Assembly: GCA_017516965.1 (NCBI GenBank)
Contig: JAFXAP010000009.1
Location: 1 to 64,000 of the forward strand
DNA: 64,000 nucleotides
From: Clostridia bacterium
GTDB lineage: Bacteria > Bacillota > Clostridia > Oscillospirales > Acutalibacteraceae
Direction of reading: 5' to 3'
Below, piece after piece: positions 16,693 to 26,584 of this stretch; position 1 is the stretch's first letter; every line of letters starts with the position of its first letter. The notes below the pieces were generated by a model that searched no databases, had not been told where the DNA came from, and worked only from the letters and a program-made list of their open reading frames with translations. The translations under genes were made by a program, and so were the position numbers.

Positions 16693-18069
16693 ATGAGCGA
16701 AAATAAGCTTATTTATGATATTGAATCAGGCGGAAAGGCGCCATACTCGGCCGAGGCAGAACAGGCTGTTTTAGGTTCTATGATTATCGACCCCGACTGC
16801 ATAAACGAGGTAGCGCTTGAAGTAAAAGAAGAATATTTTTATTTTAAACAACACCGCGATATATTTTATGCAATATCTTCAATGTATGAATTCAGTCAGG
16901 CTATCGACTTTATATCACTACTTGAGCGTCTTAAAAAAGATGGTGTTTATGACGAGGCAGGGGGCAAGGAATATCTTACTAAGTTAGTAACTGCGGTTCC
17001 GTCTTCTGCAAACGTGCTTACATATGTTGCGATAATACGTGAGCATTATATCAAAAGAACACTTATGTCGGTTGCAAGCGGAATAATCAAAGACATAAAT
17101 GAAAATGTCAACGATTCCAGCGCTTTGCTTGATGCCGCTGAAGAAAAAATATACAACATACGTGACAGTCGTGAAATTGGCGGTCTTACACATATTAAAA
17201 ACATTATTACATATGAAACGTATGACCGACTTACCAAAATGAATGACCCTGAGACACGTAACGATTACATAGGTATTCCTACCGGTATTGGTGAACTTGA
17301 CCGTATTACAACAGGTCTTAATAAATCTGACCTTATTATACTCGGTGCGCGTCCCGGTATGGGTAAAACCTCTTTTGCGCTTAACATTGCGCGTAACGTT
17401 GCAGTTAATGCAGGTAAAACTGTGTGCTTTTTCTCGTTAGAAATGTCACGCGACCAATTAGCGCAACGTATGCTTTCAAGTGAAGCGGCAATCAAGAGCG
17501 AAAAACTTCGCACAGGGGATTTACAACCTGAAGAATGGACAAGACTTACCCAAGCGGGTGAAAATCTGTCTAAAGCAGAGATTTATTTTGATGAGACATC
17601 AGATATTACTGTGCCTCAAATGATGGCAAAGCTTCGCCGTATGAAGAAATGTGACCTAGTTGTAATTGACTATCTTGGTCTTATGACATCGGCTGAAAAG
17701 AAAGAAAACCGCGTTAATGAAGTGTCGGACATTACAAGAAGCCTTAAGAAAATGGCTAAAAAATTAAAGGTTCCAGTAATTGCCTGCGCACAGCTTTCAC
17801 GTGCTACCGAAACAAAGGGCAAATCTCACAAGCCAATGCTTGCCGATTTGCGTGATTCGGGTTCTATTGAGCAGGACGCTGACATAGTATTATTCCTTTA
17901 CCGTGAAGCCTATTACGACAGTGAAAAAGCCGCTGATGAGGACAAGAGCGATAACACAAAATCAATGTGCATTATTGCTAAAAATCGTCACGGTGAAGCC
18001 AACGTTGACGTGCCTCTTAATTGGGACGGTCAACACACAAGATTTACATCGGTGGATGTGTTCAGATAA
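16693..18069 (+). CDS. dnaB: replicative DNA helicase
   Basis: This 458-residue hexameric helicase unwinds DNA at the replication fork. The N-terminal domain (PYSAEAEQAVLGSMI) is followed by the RecA-like ATPase core: Walker A GARPGMGKTS (218-227), a SLEMS motif, LVVIDYLGLM (Walker B) and QLSRATE, with the DLRDSGSIEQDAD arginine-finger region. Length is normal and no intein is present. The stop overlaps the tilS start by one base (TAATG), so the two are translationally coupled. Confidence 0.97.
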   Translation: MSENKLIYDIESGGKAPYSAEAEQAVLGSMIIDPDCINEVALEVKEEYFYFKQHRDIFYAISSMYEFSQAIDFISLLERLKKDGVYDEAGGKEYLTKLVTAVPSSANVLTYVAIIREHYIKRTLMSVASGIIKDINENVNDSSALLDAAEEKIYNIRDSREIGGLTHIKNIITYETYDRLTKMNDPETRNDYIGIPTGIGELDRITTGLNKSDLIILGARPGMGKTSFALNIARNVAVNAGKTVCFFSLEMSRDQLAQRMLSSEAAIKSEKLRTGDLQPEEWTRLTQAGENLSKAEIYFDETSDITVPQMMAKLRRMKKCDLVVIDYLGLMTSAEKKENRVNEVSDITRSLKKMAKKLKVPVIACAQLSRATETKGKSHKPMLADLRDSGSIEQDADIVLFLYREAYYDSEKAADEDKSDNTKSMCIIAKNRHGEANVDVPLNWDGQHTRFTSVDVFR

Positions 18070-19373
18070 TGTTAAAAAAAATAAACGAGGCGGTTGCCCG
18101 TTTTGGATTGTTTCAAAAATCAAGCGATGTTACGGTTGCACTTTCGGGCGGCGCCGATTCAATGGCGCTACTGTATGCGTTATTAGAGCTTAAAGAAAAG
18201 TTGGGCATTAAAAATATTTATGCGGCGCATTTTAACCACGGTATTCGTGGCGATGAGGCGCTACGCGACCAAAACTTTGTAGCCGCGCAATGTGAAAATT
18301 TGGGTGTAAAGTTGTTTTTAGGTAGCGCCGATGTTCCAAGCTATGCTAAGCAAAACAATTTAAGTTTGGAACTTGCGGCAAGAGAATTGCGATATCAGTT
18401 TTTTGAAACGCTTGATACCGATCTTTTAGCAACAGCACACACAGCAAGTGATAATGCTGAAACTGTGCTTTTTAACCTCTCGCGTGGCACGGCTTTATCG
18501 GGGCTTTGCGGAATACCGCCCAAAAGAGACAGATATATTCGTCCTCTTATTTTATGTACACGTGACGATGTTGAAAATTATTGCGCACAAAATGGTATAG
18601 AATTTGTTACCGACAGCACTAATTTAAGCGATGATTATACCCGTAACAACATAAGGCATAATGTAGTACCTGTTTTAAAGCAGGTTAATCAATCGGTTGA
18701 AAATGCAGTAAGCCGAATGACTGCCACACTTTATGAAGATGAAGATTTTATAAACAAAACTGTAAACAAAGAGTTTGATTCTGTTTATCAAAAGGGAGTA
18801 TTGCTTGTAAAAGAATTAAGCGGATTACATCCTGCAATTGCTAAGAGAATTATTGTAAAGTTTTGTGAAATAAATGACATCGAAATTGACAATTTTCACA
18901 TTAATAAAATTTATGATATTTGTTTGTCAGGCGAGGGGAAAATCAGTCTTTCGCAAAAAAATTACGCTATTGTTTCAGGCGGTATATTAAAGATCGATAA
19001 TTCTAAAAAACAACCGGATTTAACTAAGTTTAAGGTTGAATTTAAAAAAACACAAAATGATTTATTTAAAAAAAATCAAAAAGTTCATAATTTGTTATTA
19101 AAAAATATACTTGACTGTGATAAAATAGTTGGGCAATTGGTGTTAAGAGAGCGTATGACAGGGGACGTGATACGTCTTAAAAATAAAAACTGCACCAAAA
19201 CGCTAAAAAAACTTTACTGTGAGTATAAAATACCGCTCAATGAGCGCGATGTATGGCCTATTCTTGCCGATGACCAGGGTGTTGTCTGGGTGCATAAAAT
19301 AGGAGTGGCAGAACGCGCGGCAGCGGACGAAACAAGTAAAAATATTTACAAAATAAATGTAGAAAAAATTTAA
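18069..19373 (+). CDS. tilS: tRNA(Ile)-lysidine synthase
   Basis: This 434-residue enzyme uses ATP to attach lysine to C34 of tRNA-Ile(CAU), so that it reads AUA. The PP-loop SGGADS lies at 26-31, followed by HFNHGIRG and ATAHTASDNAET, with a C-terminal TilS domain near 360-430. The ATG overlaps the dnaB stop (TAATG); an upstream reading inside dnaB is ignored. Its neighbour hpt is the classic tilS partner in Firmicutes. Confidence 0.95.
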   Translation: MLKKINEAVARFGLFQKSSDVTVALSGGADSMALLYALLELKEKLGIKNIYAAHFNHGIRGDEALRDQNFVAAQCENLGVKLFLGSADVPSYAKQNNLSLELAARELRYQFFETLDTDLLATAHTASDNAETVLFNLSRGTALSGLCGIPPKRDRYIRPLILCTRDDVENYCAQNGIEFVTDSTNLSDDYTRNNIRHNVVPVLKQVNQSVENAVSRMTATLYEDEDFINKTVNKEFDSVYQKGVLLVKELSGLHPAIAKRIIVKFCEINDIEIDNFHINKIYDICLSGEGKISLSQKNYAIVSGGILKIDNSKKQPDLTKFKVEFKKTQNDLFKKNQKVHNLLLKNILDCDKIVGQLVLRERMTGDVIRLKNKNCTKTLKKLYCEYKIPLNERDVWPILADDQGVVWVHKIGVAERAAADETSKNIYKINVEKI

Positions 19374-19384
19374 GGGGATATATT

Positions 19385-19921
19385 ATGGAGAAAGATGTAA
19401 AAGATATTTTAATTTCAGAACAAGAATTAAAACAAATTTGCAAACAACTCGGTGAGCAGATAACCCGTGATTACCAGGGTAAAAAATTACTTGTAGTTAG
19501 CGTACTAAAAGGCGCAGTCGTTTTTATGGCTGACCTGCTTCGTGAAATTAAGTGCGAATGTATTATAGATTTTATTGCGGTATCATCTTACAGCGGCACT
19601 AAAACTACAGGTGTTGTAAAATTTAAAAAAGACCTTGATATAGACCCCGATGGTATGGACATACTTATTGTTGAGGACATTTTAGATTCAGGTGTAACAC
19701 TATCTTATCTTAGCAGTGTGCTTATGGGTAGAAATGCCAACAGCATCAAAATTTGCACCTTGCTTGACAAACCTGCAAACCGCAGGGCTGATATTAAGGC
19801 TGATTACGTAGGCAAAACCATACCTGATGAATTTGTTATAGGTTATGGTCTTGACTATAATGAAAAATACCGAAATTTACCATATGTGGGCATACTTTCC
19901 CCTTCGGTATATGAAAAATAA
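19385..19921 (+). CDS. hpt: hypoxanthine phosphoribosyltransferase
   Basis: This 178-residue purine-salvage enzyme joins hypoxanthine or guanine to PRPP to give IMP or GMP. The VVSVLKGAVVFMADLLR segment and the PRPP-binding motif LIVEDILDSGVTL are clear, with the C-terminal DEFVIGYGLDYNEKYR. Ribosome site AAGGGGATATATT. It lies between tilS and ftsH, a standard Firmicutes order. Confidence 0.96.
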   Translation: MEKDVKDILISEQELKQICKQLGEQITRDYQGKKLLVVSVLKGAVVFMADLLREIKCECIIDFIAVSSYSGTKTTGVVKFKKDLDIDPDGMDILIVEDILDSGVTLSYLSSVLMGRNANSIKICTLLDKPANRRADIKADYVGKTIPDEFVIGYGLDYNEKYRNLPYVGILSPSVYEK

Positions 19922-19936
19922 GAAAGGTGAGAAATT

Positions 19937-21784
19937 TTGAAAAAGAACTTTAGGAATATACTTTTGTATATAGCTATTCCCATAATACTGGTCTTGTCTT
20001 TTGTGGCGGCTTCCGGCATTGCAAAAAAGACCGAGGAAACAAAATATTCGCAAATTATAGAATATTTTGAGCAAAATCAGATAAAGGAGTTTACCCTTAA
20101 CGATTATAGCGGTGAACTTACCTATACACTCAGAGACAGCGACAAAAAATATCGTTTTACCGTTTCAAGTGTTAATAGGTTTTATAATGATACCGATGAA
20201 ATAATCGATAAGATTAACGCCGAGGCAAAAACCGAGGAAGAAAAAATCACCTATCATTATAACAAGGGCGGTGAAAACGCCTGGATAGTGGCGCTACTGC
20301 CAAACATCTTGCTGATTGGCGTTATGATAGTTTTGGGCATTTTCTTTATGAAGCGAATGAATGCTTCAATGGGCGCCGATAAAACAATGGGCTTTGGCAA
20401 GGCAAAGGTGCGCAAGGATGATGGCAAACGTAAGACTACATTTGCCGACGTTGCAGGCGCCGATGAAGAAAAACAGGAAATGGCTGAAATTGTCGATTTT
20501 CTTAAAGATCCTAAAAAGTTTAATGAACTTGGCGCCAGAATTCCCAAGGGTGTGCTACTTGTAGGCCCTCCTGGTACGGGTAAAACCTTGCTTGCTCGCG
20601 CGGTTGCAGGCGAGGCAGGTGTGCCGTTTTTCTCAATTTCGGGTTCTGACTTTGTTGAAATGTTTGTAGGCGTAGGCGCTTCACGTGTGCGTGATTTGTT
20701 TGGCGAAGCCAAAAAGAATGCCCCTGCAATTGTATTTATTGATGAAATTGACGCCGTTGGTCGTCAGAGAGGAGCCGGTCTTGGTGGCGGTCACGATGAA
20801 CGCGAACAAACGCTTAACCAATTGCTTGTTGAAATGGACGGCTTTGGCGCAAACGAAGGCGTTATTGTTATGGCGGCAACCAACCGCCCCGATATACTTG
20901 ACAAGGCGCTTTTGCGTCCCGGTCGATTTGACCGTCAGATTACCGTTAATTACCCTGATGTTAAGGGTAGAGAAGAGATACTTAAGGTGCATTCTCGCGG
21001 TAAGCCGTTAGGCCCGGATGTAAATCTTGCAACTATAGCAAAATCAACCTCAGGCTTTACCGGTGCCGACCTTGAAAATCTACTTAACGAAGCGGCACTG
21101 CTTGCAGTTCGTCACGGTAAAAAGGCAATCACTCAGGAAGAGATTGAAGAGGCTACCGTTAAGGTTGTAATGGGCACCGAAAAGAAATCTCACAAAGCGC
21201 GTGAAAAAGATAAGCTTATTACCTCTTACCACGAGGCAGGTCACGCAGTTGTGTCTTATTTCTTACCAACACAAGACCCCGTGCATCAGATCTCTATTAT
21301 ACCTCGCGGTATGGCGGCAGGTTACACAATGTATTTGCCAACCGATGAAAAGGGCCATACAAGTAAAAATCAGATTCTTGAGCAAATTTGTTCGCTTCTT
21401 GGTGGTCGTGCCGCAGAGCAGCTAACACAGGATGACGTTTGCACAGGCGCGTCAAATGATATTCAGCGCGCTACCGAACTTGCACGCAAAATGGTTACAC
21501 GTTTTGGTATGAGCGACAAGTTAGGTCTTGTGGTTTACGGAGACGATAATAATGAAGTTTTCTTAGGTCGCGATTTCTCTTCAACACCTAACTATTCTGA
21601 AAAGACAGCCGCTACCATAGATGATGAGATTGAAACGGTTGTAATGAAGCAATATCAAAAAGCACTTGAGATTTTAAACGGCGCAATGCCAAAACTTCAC
21701 GAAGTTGCAAAGGTGCTCTTTGAAAAAGAAAAGATTTCAGGTGAAGAATTCCGCGCTATAATGGAAAATGCTGCTGAAGTATAA
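19937..21784 (+). CDS. ftsH: ATP-dependent zinc metalloprotease FtsH
   Basis: This 615-residue membrane protease degrades misfolded membrane proteins and some regulators. It has a membrane helix at 8-26, an outside domain, a second helix at about 117-138, AAA Walker A GPPGTGKT (210-217), Walker B VFIDEID (266-272), the second region of homology ending in RPGRFDR, and the zinc motif HEAGH (432-436). It starts at TTG 19937 with AAAGGTG upstream. It is the last gene of the block, closed by a bidirectional terminator. Confidence 0.97.
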   Translation: MKKNFRNILLYIAIPIILVLSFVAASGIAKKTEETKYSQIIEYFEQNQIKEFTLNDYSGELTYTLRDSDKKYRFTVSSVNRFYNDTDEIIDKINAEAKTEEEKITYHYNKGGENAWIVALLPNILLIGVMIVLGIFFMKRMNASMGADKTMGFGKAKVRKDDGKRKTTFADVAGADEEKQEMAEIVDFLKDPKKFNELGARIPKGVLLVGPPGTGKTLLARAVAGEAGVPFFSISGSDFVEMFVGVGASRVRDLFGEAKKNAPAIVFIDEIDAVGRQRGAGLGGGHDEREQTLNQLLVEMDGFGANEGVIVMAATNRPDILDKALLRPGRFDRQITVNYPDVKGREEILKVHSRGKPLGPDVNLATIAKSTSGFTGADLENLLNEAALLAVRHGKKAITQEEIEEATVKVVMGTEKKSHKAREKDKLITSYHEAGHAVVSYFLPTQDPVHQISIIPRGMAAGYTMYLPTDEKGHTSKNQILEQICSLLGGRAAEQLTQDDVCTGASNDIQRATELARKMVTRFGMSDKLGLVVYGDDNNEVFLGRDFSSTPNYSEKTAATIDDEIETVVMKQYQKALEILNGAMPKLHEVAKVLFEKEKISGEEFRAIMENAAEV

Positions 21785-21794
21785 TATTAAAAAC

Positions 21795-21833
21795 AAGACC
21801 TTTAAGGCACAGCCTTAAAGGTCTTTAATTTTA
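21795..21833. terminator. bidirectional terminator between ftsH and the AraC gene
   Basis: A perfect 14-bp stem (AAGACCTTTAAGGC, loop ACA, complement at 21812-21825) with T-rich tails on both strands, between convergent genes. Confidence 0.9.
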
Positions 21834-22739
21834 TTTTCTATATTCCGATGGGGAAATACCGCATTGGCGCTTAAACGCGCGTGTAAAACAAGATATTGAC
21901 TCAAAGCCGACAGTTTCAGAAATTTCGGTTATGCTTTTGTTTGTATTGCTTAGTAGATATTGCGAGAGGTTTATTCGAGCTTGTGATATAAACTGTTGTG
22001 GAGACAAATCGGTAAACTCATAAAAATATCGGCGCAAGGTTGCCGTGCTTATAAAGCATTTATTTGCTAAATTTTCAAGCGTTAATTCTTCAGGGTTGCC
22101 CAAGTGTTCGGAAATATGTGTAAGCGCCGGTAGCATCTTATCAAAACTACGACGACGTGGGACAATATTATTTTTTAAATCACAGTCAATTCGTGATAAT
22201 TCAAGAATCAATTGTTGCACCAGTAGCAAAGCATAAAGCTGTGACAAACCTTTGCTGTTTTGGGTTTCTTTAATGCATTTACTTATAATTGTGGCAAGTT
22301 CGGGGTATTCATTTGGAGAAAAAACACCGCTGAAATTAACCTGTTTTTCAATTATTGATGCAATTCGGTTGCCTATATCATCGCTTGAGGTAAGTTTGTA
22401 TGGGTCGTATGAAAACCAAATCCAAGTGCCGTTATTACCCTCGTCACCGTTAGCAAGGTGTGGCTGATAGGGTAAAGCAATTTGCATATCACCCTTTTTA
22501 TAACTGTAAAGGCGGTTGCCTACAATACAACTGCCACTACCACTTGTGCATACGCCTATTTCAATACATCTATGAAAATGCAATGATTGTATAGGTTTAC
22601 TCGATAGTGGATTTTCTCTGTCATAGCATACAAAACGCTCGGTATTGCCTATGTAAACAGGGCTATAAAAGCTAGGTAGTTGTGATATAACGCTATATTC
22701 CGTTGTTGCCACCTCCTGTATTTTGATTGATTGGGTCAA
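21831..22739 (-). CDS. AraC-family transcriptional regulator
   Basis: This protein of up to 302 residues has an N-terminal cupin-like sensor (HFHRCIEIGVCTSGSG and YKKGDMQIALPYQPH) and a C-terminal double helix-turn-helix (NKCFISTATLRRYFYEFTDLSPQQF and CFTRAFKRQCGISPSEYRK). It is divergent from the ADP-ribosylglycohydrolase-like gene and probably activates it. The start is uncertain: the TTG at 22739 lacks a ribosome site, and an AGGAGG sits at codons 8-10 with only a GTG right against it. A palindrome CTAATATTAG (22772-22781) in the shared spacer is a candidate operator. Confidence 0.85.
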   Translation of the reverse strand: MTQSIKIQEVATTEYSVISQLPSFYSPVYIGNTERFVCYDRENPLSSKPIQSLHFHRCIEIGVCTSGSGSCIVGNRLYSYKKGDMQIALPYQPHLANGDEGNNGTWIWFSYDPYKLTSSDDIGNRIASIIEKQVNFSGVFSPNEYPELATIISKCIKETQNSKGLSQLYALLLVQQLILELSRIDCDLKNNIVPRRRSFDKMLPALTHISEHLGNPEELTLENLANKCFISTATLRRYFYEFTDLSPQQFISQARINLSQYLLSNTNKSITEISETVGFESISCFTRAFKRQCGISPSEYRK

Positions 22740-22753
22740 ATTTATGATAGATA

Positions 22754-22787
22754 TTGACTTGTTTTTGATCGCTAATATTAGTATATT
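22754..22787 (+). promoter_or_regulatory. divergent control region with palindrome
   Basis: TTGACT (22754-22759) is a fair -35 with a weak TATTAG 16 bp later. The perfect palindrome CTAATATTAG (22772-22781) overlaps that -10. It is a candidate binding site for the divergent AraC regulator. Confidence 0.4.
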
Positions 22788-22821
22788 AAAAATAGCAATA
22801 AATTACAAGGAGAAATTTATT

Positions 22822-24267
22822 ATGAATATGAATTTTAACTACGCTCAACTACGTGACAAAATCCACGGCTGTTGGATTGGTAAAAACATCGGTGGTACAA
22901 TGGGAGGACCATTTGAGGGAACTCGAGAGCTTTTAGATATAAAGGGCTACACCACACCAAAGGGCGAACCGCTTCCTAACGATGACCTTGATTTGCAGCT
23001 TGTATGGCTAAGATATTTAGAAGAAAACGGTCCGTTTAATATGACTGCGTTAGACCTTGGTGAATATTGGATAAGCTATATAGTACCGCATTGGGCAGAG
23101 TATGGTATTGGCAAAAGCAATATGAGACATGGCATTCAGCCACCGCTTTGCGGCGCCATAAACAATGACTATTGGAAAAATTCAAACGGAGCCTGGATTC
23201 GTACAGAAATTTGGGCGTGTCTTAATCCGGGCAACCCCGACGCTGCTATTAAATATGCATTTAAAGATGCATGTATTGACCACGGCATAGGCGAGGGTAC
23301 ATACGCAGCTGTGTTTGTTGCCGCGCTCGAAAGCGCCGCTTTTGTTGAAAGTGATATTCGTAAACTTATAGAGATTGGTCTTTGTAAAATTCCCGAAGAC
23401 TGCCGTATGGCAAAGGCCATAAAACTTTTGCTTGATAACTATGACAACGGCGTTGACTGGGTAACAACAAGAAATGATTTGGTAAAGCAGTCAGAAGATA
23501 TTGGTTGGTTCCAAGCTCCTGCCAATGTTGCATTTGCAATTTTGGGCATCCTTTACGGTAAGGGTGACTTTAAGCAATCAATGATTTATGCTATTAACTG
23601 CGGTGATGATACCGACTGCACCGCCGCTACCGTTGGTTCTATATTGGGTATTATCAACGGCAAGAGCGGTATACCTACCGACTGGCAGGAATATATTGGT
23701 GACAGAATTATTACTATATCTATAAACCTTGGCTGTGACCCCAGATATCCAAAGACTATAACCGATCTTACCGATCGCGTTTTAAAACTCGTGCCGGTTA
23801 CGGCATCGGTTATCCGTAACTATAGCGCTACTGTAACCGATGAGCCAACCTCTACCGAAACACCGCCGCTTTATGGCACTCTTGAAGCAAAACATCTTTT
23901 TGAGCGAAGCGAGTATTCTTTTGATGCCGATTTAGGTTTTGGTAATGCTGTTATTTCTTATGACAGATGCCCACGTATTAAGCCGGGTGAAAGTATTGGT
24001 GTAAACATAAGAATTGTTGGTCGTTTCTGGGCTATTCCGGAAAATCTATCTGTTAGATTTATAACTCCTGAGGGCTTTAAGGTGGATGGTCCAAGGTCCT
24101 TCTTTATGGAACAGGGTAGCCAAAAAAATAATTACTATCCCACCGCTAATAACGATTATGTTATAACAGCGGGCGAAAATGTAGAGGCGCAAAACCGAAT
24201 CATAGTTGAGGTTGTATGTCATGGTCGCCCCTCAGTAGGACTTTTTGAAATGATTGTACTTGGCTAA
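22822..24267 (+). CDS. ADP-ribosylglycohydrolase-fold protein with C-terminal beta domain
   Basis: This 481-residue protein has the all-helical ADP-ribosylglycohydrolase fold in residues about 1-330. GCWIGKNIGGTMGGPFEG starts it; the metal-site motifs are NDDLDLQLVW (canonical TDDT region) and GDDTDCTAATVGSILG, with the typical GIPTDWQEYI after it. The acidic metal ligands look intact. About 130 residues of beta-type sequence follow. ATG 22822 has ribosome site AAGGAG. Known relatives remove ADP-ribose from proteins or other targets. Paired with an AraC regulator and a DUF4091 protein, it may instead hydrolyse a glycoside-like substrate; that is inference. Confidence 0.8.
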   Translation: MNMNFNYAQLRDKIHGCWIGKNIGGTMGGPFEGTRELLDIKGYTTPKGEPLPNDDLDLQLVWLRYLEENGPFNMTALDLGEYWISYIVPHWAEYGIGKSNMRHGIQPPLCGAINNDYWKNSNGAWIRTEIWACLNPGNPDAAIKYAFKDACIDHGIGEGTYAAVFVAALESAAFVESDIRKLIEIGLCKIPEDCRMAKAIKLLLDNYDNGVDWVTTRNDLVKQSEDIGWFQAPANVAFAILGILYGKGDFKQSMIYAINCGDDTDCTAATVGSILGIINGKSGIPTDWQEYIGDRIITISINLGCDPRYPKTITDLTDRVLKLVPVTASVIRNYSATVTDEPTSTETPPLYGTLEAKHLFERSEYSFDADLGFGNAVISYDRCPRIKPGESIGVNIRIVGRFWAIPENLSVRFITPEGFKVDGPRSFFMEQGSQKNNYYPTANNDYVITAGENVEAQNRIIVEVVCHGRPSVGLFEMIVLG

Positions 24268-24278
24268 TATATATTAAG

Positions 24279-24313
24279 AAATACCGATTGACAATTCAAT
24301 CGGTATTTTTTAT
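24279..24313 (+). terminator. terminator between the ADP-ribosylglycohydrolase-like and DUF4091 genes
   Basis: A perfect 13-bp stem AAATACCGATTGA/TCAATCGGTATTT with CAAT loop and six T. It lies between two same-direction genes, so it should reduce expression of the second, or the second has its own start in the following AT-rich 40 nt. Confidence 0.85.
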
Positions 24314-24353
24314 AATAATTTTATAAAAATAAACCTTTTTGGAGGTCGTAAAA

Positions 24354-26024
24354 ATGAATTTTAGTTCAAAACTTGTGTCATCACTTGAAAAATGCTTTTT
24401 AAGATCTGACATTACGAAGTTTACCGAACTTAAAGAGGAAAAAATTTTTAAAAATCAAAAATATTCTTTTCAGTTGGTGGCTAACTTTGATGACAATTGG
24501 CAGGTAGCTTTTAAACCTGTGGTAGAGGGTGATTTGGCAAAATACGTTACAATCCGTGAGGTTATAAATATTCCTGCAGAAATGCCTACATATCCAAACT
24601 GCACACCGTTGCCCGAGGTTCACGAACCCGGTCTTTATCCTGATTTACTACGCCCACTTAAATACCGTGGTACCTTCCGTCTTCATCCAAAGCAGAGCCG
24701 TGCTTTATGGTTTGACATAGATACACGCGGTGAAATCACAGGCGAGTATGTTCTTAAAGTTAAACTTTTAAAGGTCAGTATTACAAGTAAAGGTTTTACA
24801 CCTACTGAAGAGGTTGCCGCAGAACACGAACTTAAAATTGACATTAAAGATGTAGAAATTCCTGAGCAAAGCCTTATTTTTACACAGTGGTTTTATGCCG
24901 ACTGTCTTGCAGATTACTATAAGGTAGATGTATTCAGTGACCGCCATTTTGAAATTTGTGAAAACTTTGCGCGTGTTGCGGTAGAAAACGGCCGTAATAT
25001 GTTAATGCTTCCGCTACTTACTTATGCGCTTGATACCTACGGCGGCGGCGAACGCACCACAACCCAGCTTATAGATGTTTATAAAGACGGTGACAACTAT
25101 ACCTTTGGTTATGATAATCTTGACCGCTGGCTTGATATGTATAAACGCGTTGGTGTAAAGTATTATGAAATTTCACCCGTCTTTTCACAGTGGGGCGCCG
25201 ACAACACACCAAAGGTGGTGGCAACCGAAAACGGCGAAAAGAAAACTATTTTTGGTTGGGGAACTAACCCCTTATCTAAGGAATATAATACCTTTATTCG
25301 TGCGTTTTTAAGCGGTTTTATTGCTCATATGAAAGAACGCGGTGAAGATAAAAAGTGTTGGTTCCACGTGTCTGATGAGCCAATTGCCGAGCATTTTGAG
25401 CAGTATAAAAAGGTTAGAGATTCTATCTATGATTTGGTAGAGGATTATGAAACTCTTGATGCTATATCACATTATGAATTTTGCAAACTTGGTCTTAGCA
25501 AACATCCTGTGCCAAAAACAATGGTTGTTCACGAGTTTATTGACAACGGTGTGCAAGACCTTTGGACATATTACTGCGGTGGTCAGTGCCAGAATGTTAG
25601 TAACTGCCACTTTGCAATGGAACTTGCTCGTGTTCGTTGCCTTGGTGTGCAGATGTTTAAATATGACATAAAGGGCTTTTTGCATTGGGGTTATAACTAT
25701 TATAACAACCAGTGGTCTTATGATGAGCTTGATCCATTCGCAACCTCAGACGGTGAAAGCTTTGCCGCAAGCGGTGACGCTTATATGGTATATCCTGCGC
25801 CCGACGGTACTCCTTGGGAATCAACCCGACTTCGTGTGCTTTATGAGGGTATGGAAGATATGCGCGTAATGCAACTGGCTGAAAAACTTTGTGGCAAAGA
25901 AGCAGTAGTTAAAGTTATTGAAGATATTTGCGGCGAAGTAAGATTTGACAAGTGCATACTAAGCGGTGATGAAATGCTTGCAGTTCGTAGGGCTGTAAAC
26001 CAGATGATATTTGACAAAATCTAA
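24354..26024 (+). CDS. DUF4091 (glycoside-hydrolase-123-like) protein
   Basis: This 556-residue protein has an N-terminal beta domain (about 1-170) and a TIM-barrel-like middle (SLIFTQWFYADCLADYYKV onward, FHVSDEPIAEHFEQYK, LWTYYCGGQCQNVSN, GFLHWGYNYYNNQWS). It ends in the DUF4091 signature STRLRVLYEGMEDMRVMQL. The SDEP acidic residues could be catalytic, as Asp-Glu pairs are in GH123 N-acetylgalactosaminidases. No signal peptide is seen, so it acts in the cytoplasm. ATG 24354 follows GGAGGTCG. It probably works on the same substrate class as the gene before it. Confidence 0.78.
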   Translation: MNFSSKLVSSLEKCFLRSDITKFTELKEEKIFKNQKYSFQLVANFDDNWQVAFKPVVEGDLAKYVTIREVINIPAEMPTYPNCTPLPEVHEPGLYPDLLRPLKYRGTFRLHPKQSRALWFDIDTRGEITGEYVLKVKLLKVSITSKGFTPTEEVAAEHELKIDIKDVEIPEQSLIFTQWFYADCLADYYKVDVFSDRHFEICENFARVAVENGRNMLMLPLLTYALDTYGGGERTTTQLIDVYKDGDNYTFGYDNLDRWLDMYKRVGVKYYEISPVFSQWGADNTPKVVATENGEKKTIFGWGTNPLSKEYNTFIRAFLSGFIAHMKERGEDKKCWFHVSDEPIAEHFEQYKKVRDSIYDLVEDYETLDAISHYEFCKLGLSKHPVPKTMVVHEFIDNGVQDLWTYYCGGQCQNVSNCHFAMELARVRCLGVQMFKYDIKGFLHWGYNYYNNQWSYDELDPFATSDGESFAASGDAYMVYPAPDGTPWESTRLRVLYEGMEDMRVMQLAEKLCGKEAVVKVIEDICGEVRFDKCILSGDEMLAVRRAVNQMIFDKI

Positions 26025-26037
26025 AAAACTGTAAATA

Positions 26038-26074
26038 ATGGGCTGCCTCACTTTTAGTGAGACAGCCCATTTTG
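26038..26074 (+). terminator. terminator after the DUF4091 gene
   Basis: A 15-bp stem with one mismatch (ATGGGCTGCCTCACT and AGTGAGACAGCCCAT), loop TTT, then TTTTG. Confidence 0.85.
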
Positions 26075-26084
26075 TGTATCAATT

Positions 26085-26582
26085 TTATGATAAATTGCCG
26101 TTTTTGTCGCAAGAAAGGGAAATAGGTGTTTCCACAGTTTGTGTAGTTATGAATAAAGTCTTTTTCTTAAAGACACCAACAGCATTTGCAGTATTACCCG
26201 ATTTGCTTGTAGTTGATGAATCTAATGACCAACCGTTTGAACAATCGCTTGCGCTACAACTAACAGCAATACAGGTGGCACTAATGCCTTCATTTACGCT
26301 AAATGTTCCATTAATTTTAAATCTGTATAGAACTACCCCATCAGCATTTTTAACGGTTCGAGTTTTACTGCCGCTTACTGTTCTTGTTGCTCGGGTTTGG
26401 TTTTGGTTTACATGTTGTGTTATGGTTGTGGTTATGGAACTACCATCTTCAAAATATTCGGTTGTTTCGCTTATAACAATTTCATTTTGCACTGTGTCGT
26501 TGTCATTTGCTGCAAAAACATTAAAGTTAAACAAACAAGTAGAAATAATTAACGATAGCACTATAGAGAATAATCTTTTCAT
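26085..26582 (-). CDS. secreted protein of unknown function
   Basis: This 165-residue protein starts with a clear signal peptide (MKRLFSIVLSLIISTCLFNF, cleavage likely after NVFA), leaving about 140 residues. The mature part is rich in Thr, Ser and Asn, predicted beta, with a Cys cluster (CIAVSCSASDCSNG) and a late Cys that could form disulfides. I recognise no family. It starts 2 nt after the HAAS-like gene with AAAGGATAA as ribosome site, so it belongs to the PadR operon and may respond to the same signal. Confidence 0.7.
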   Translation of the reverse strand: MKRLFSIVLSLIISTCLFNFNVFAANDNDTVQNEIVISETTEYFEDGSSITTTITQHVNQNQTRATRTVSGSKTRTVKNADGVVLYRFKINGTFSVNEGISATCIAVSCSASDCSNGWSLDSSTTSKSGNTANAVGVFKKKTLFITTQTVETPISLSCDKNGNLS

Positions 26583-26584
26583 TT

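Noticed and set aside
18021..18068. Longer tilS start inside dnaB
   Set aside because: The extra 16 residues encode dnaB codons in another frame; the TAATG overlap at 18067-18071 is a standard coupled start.
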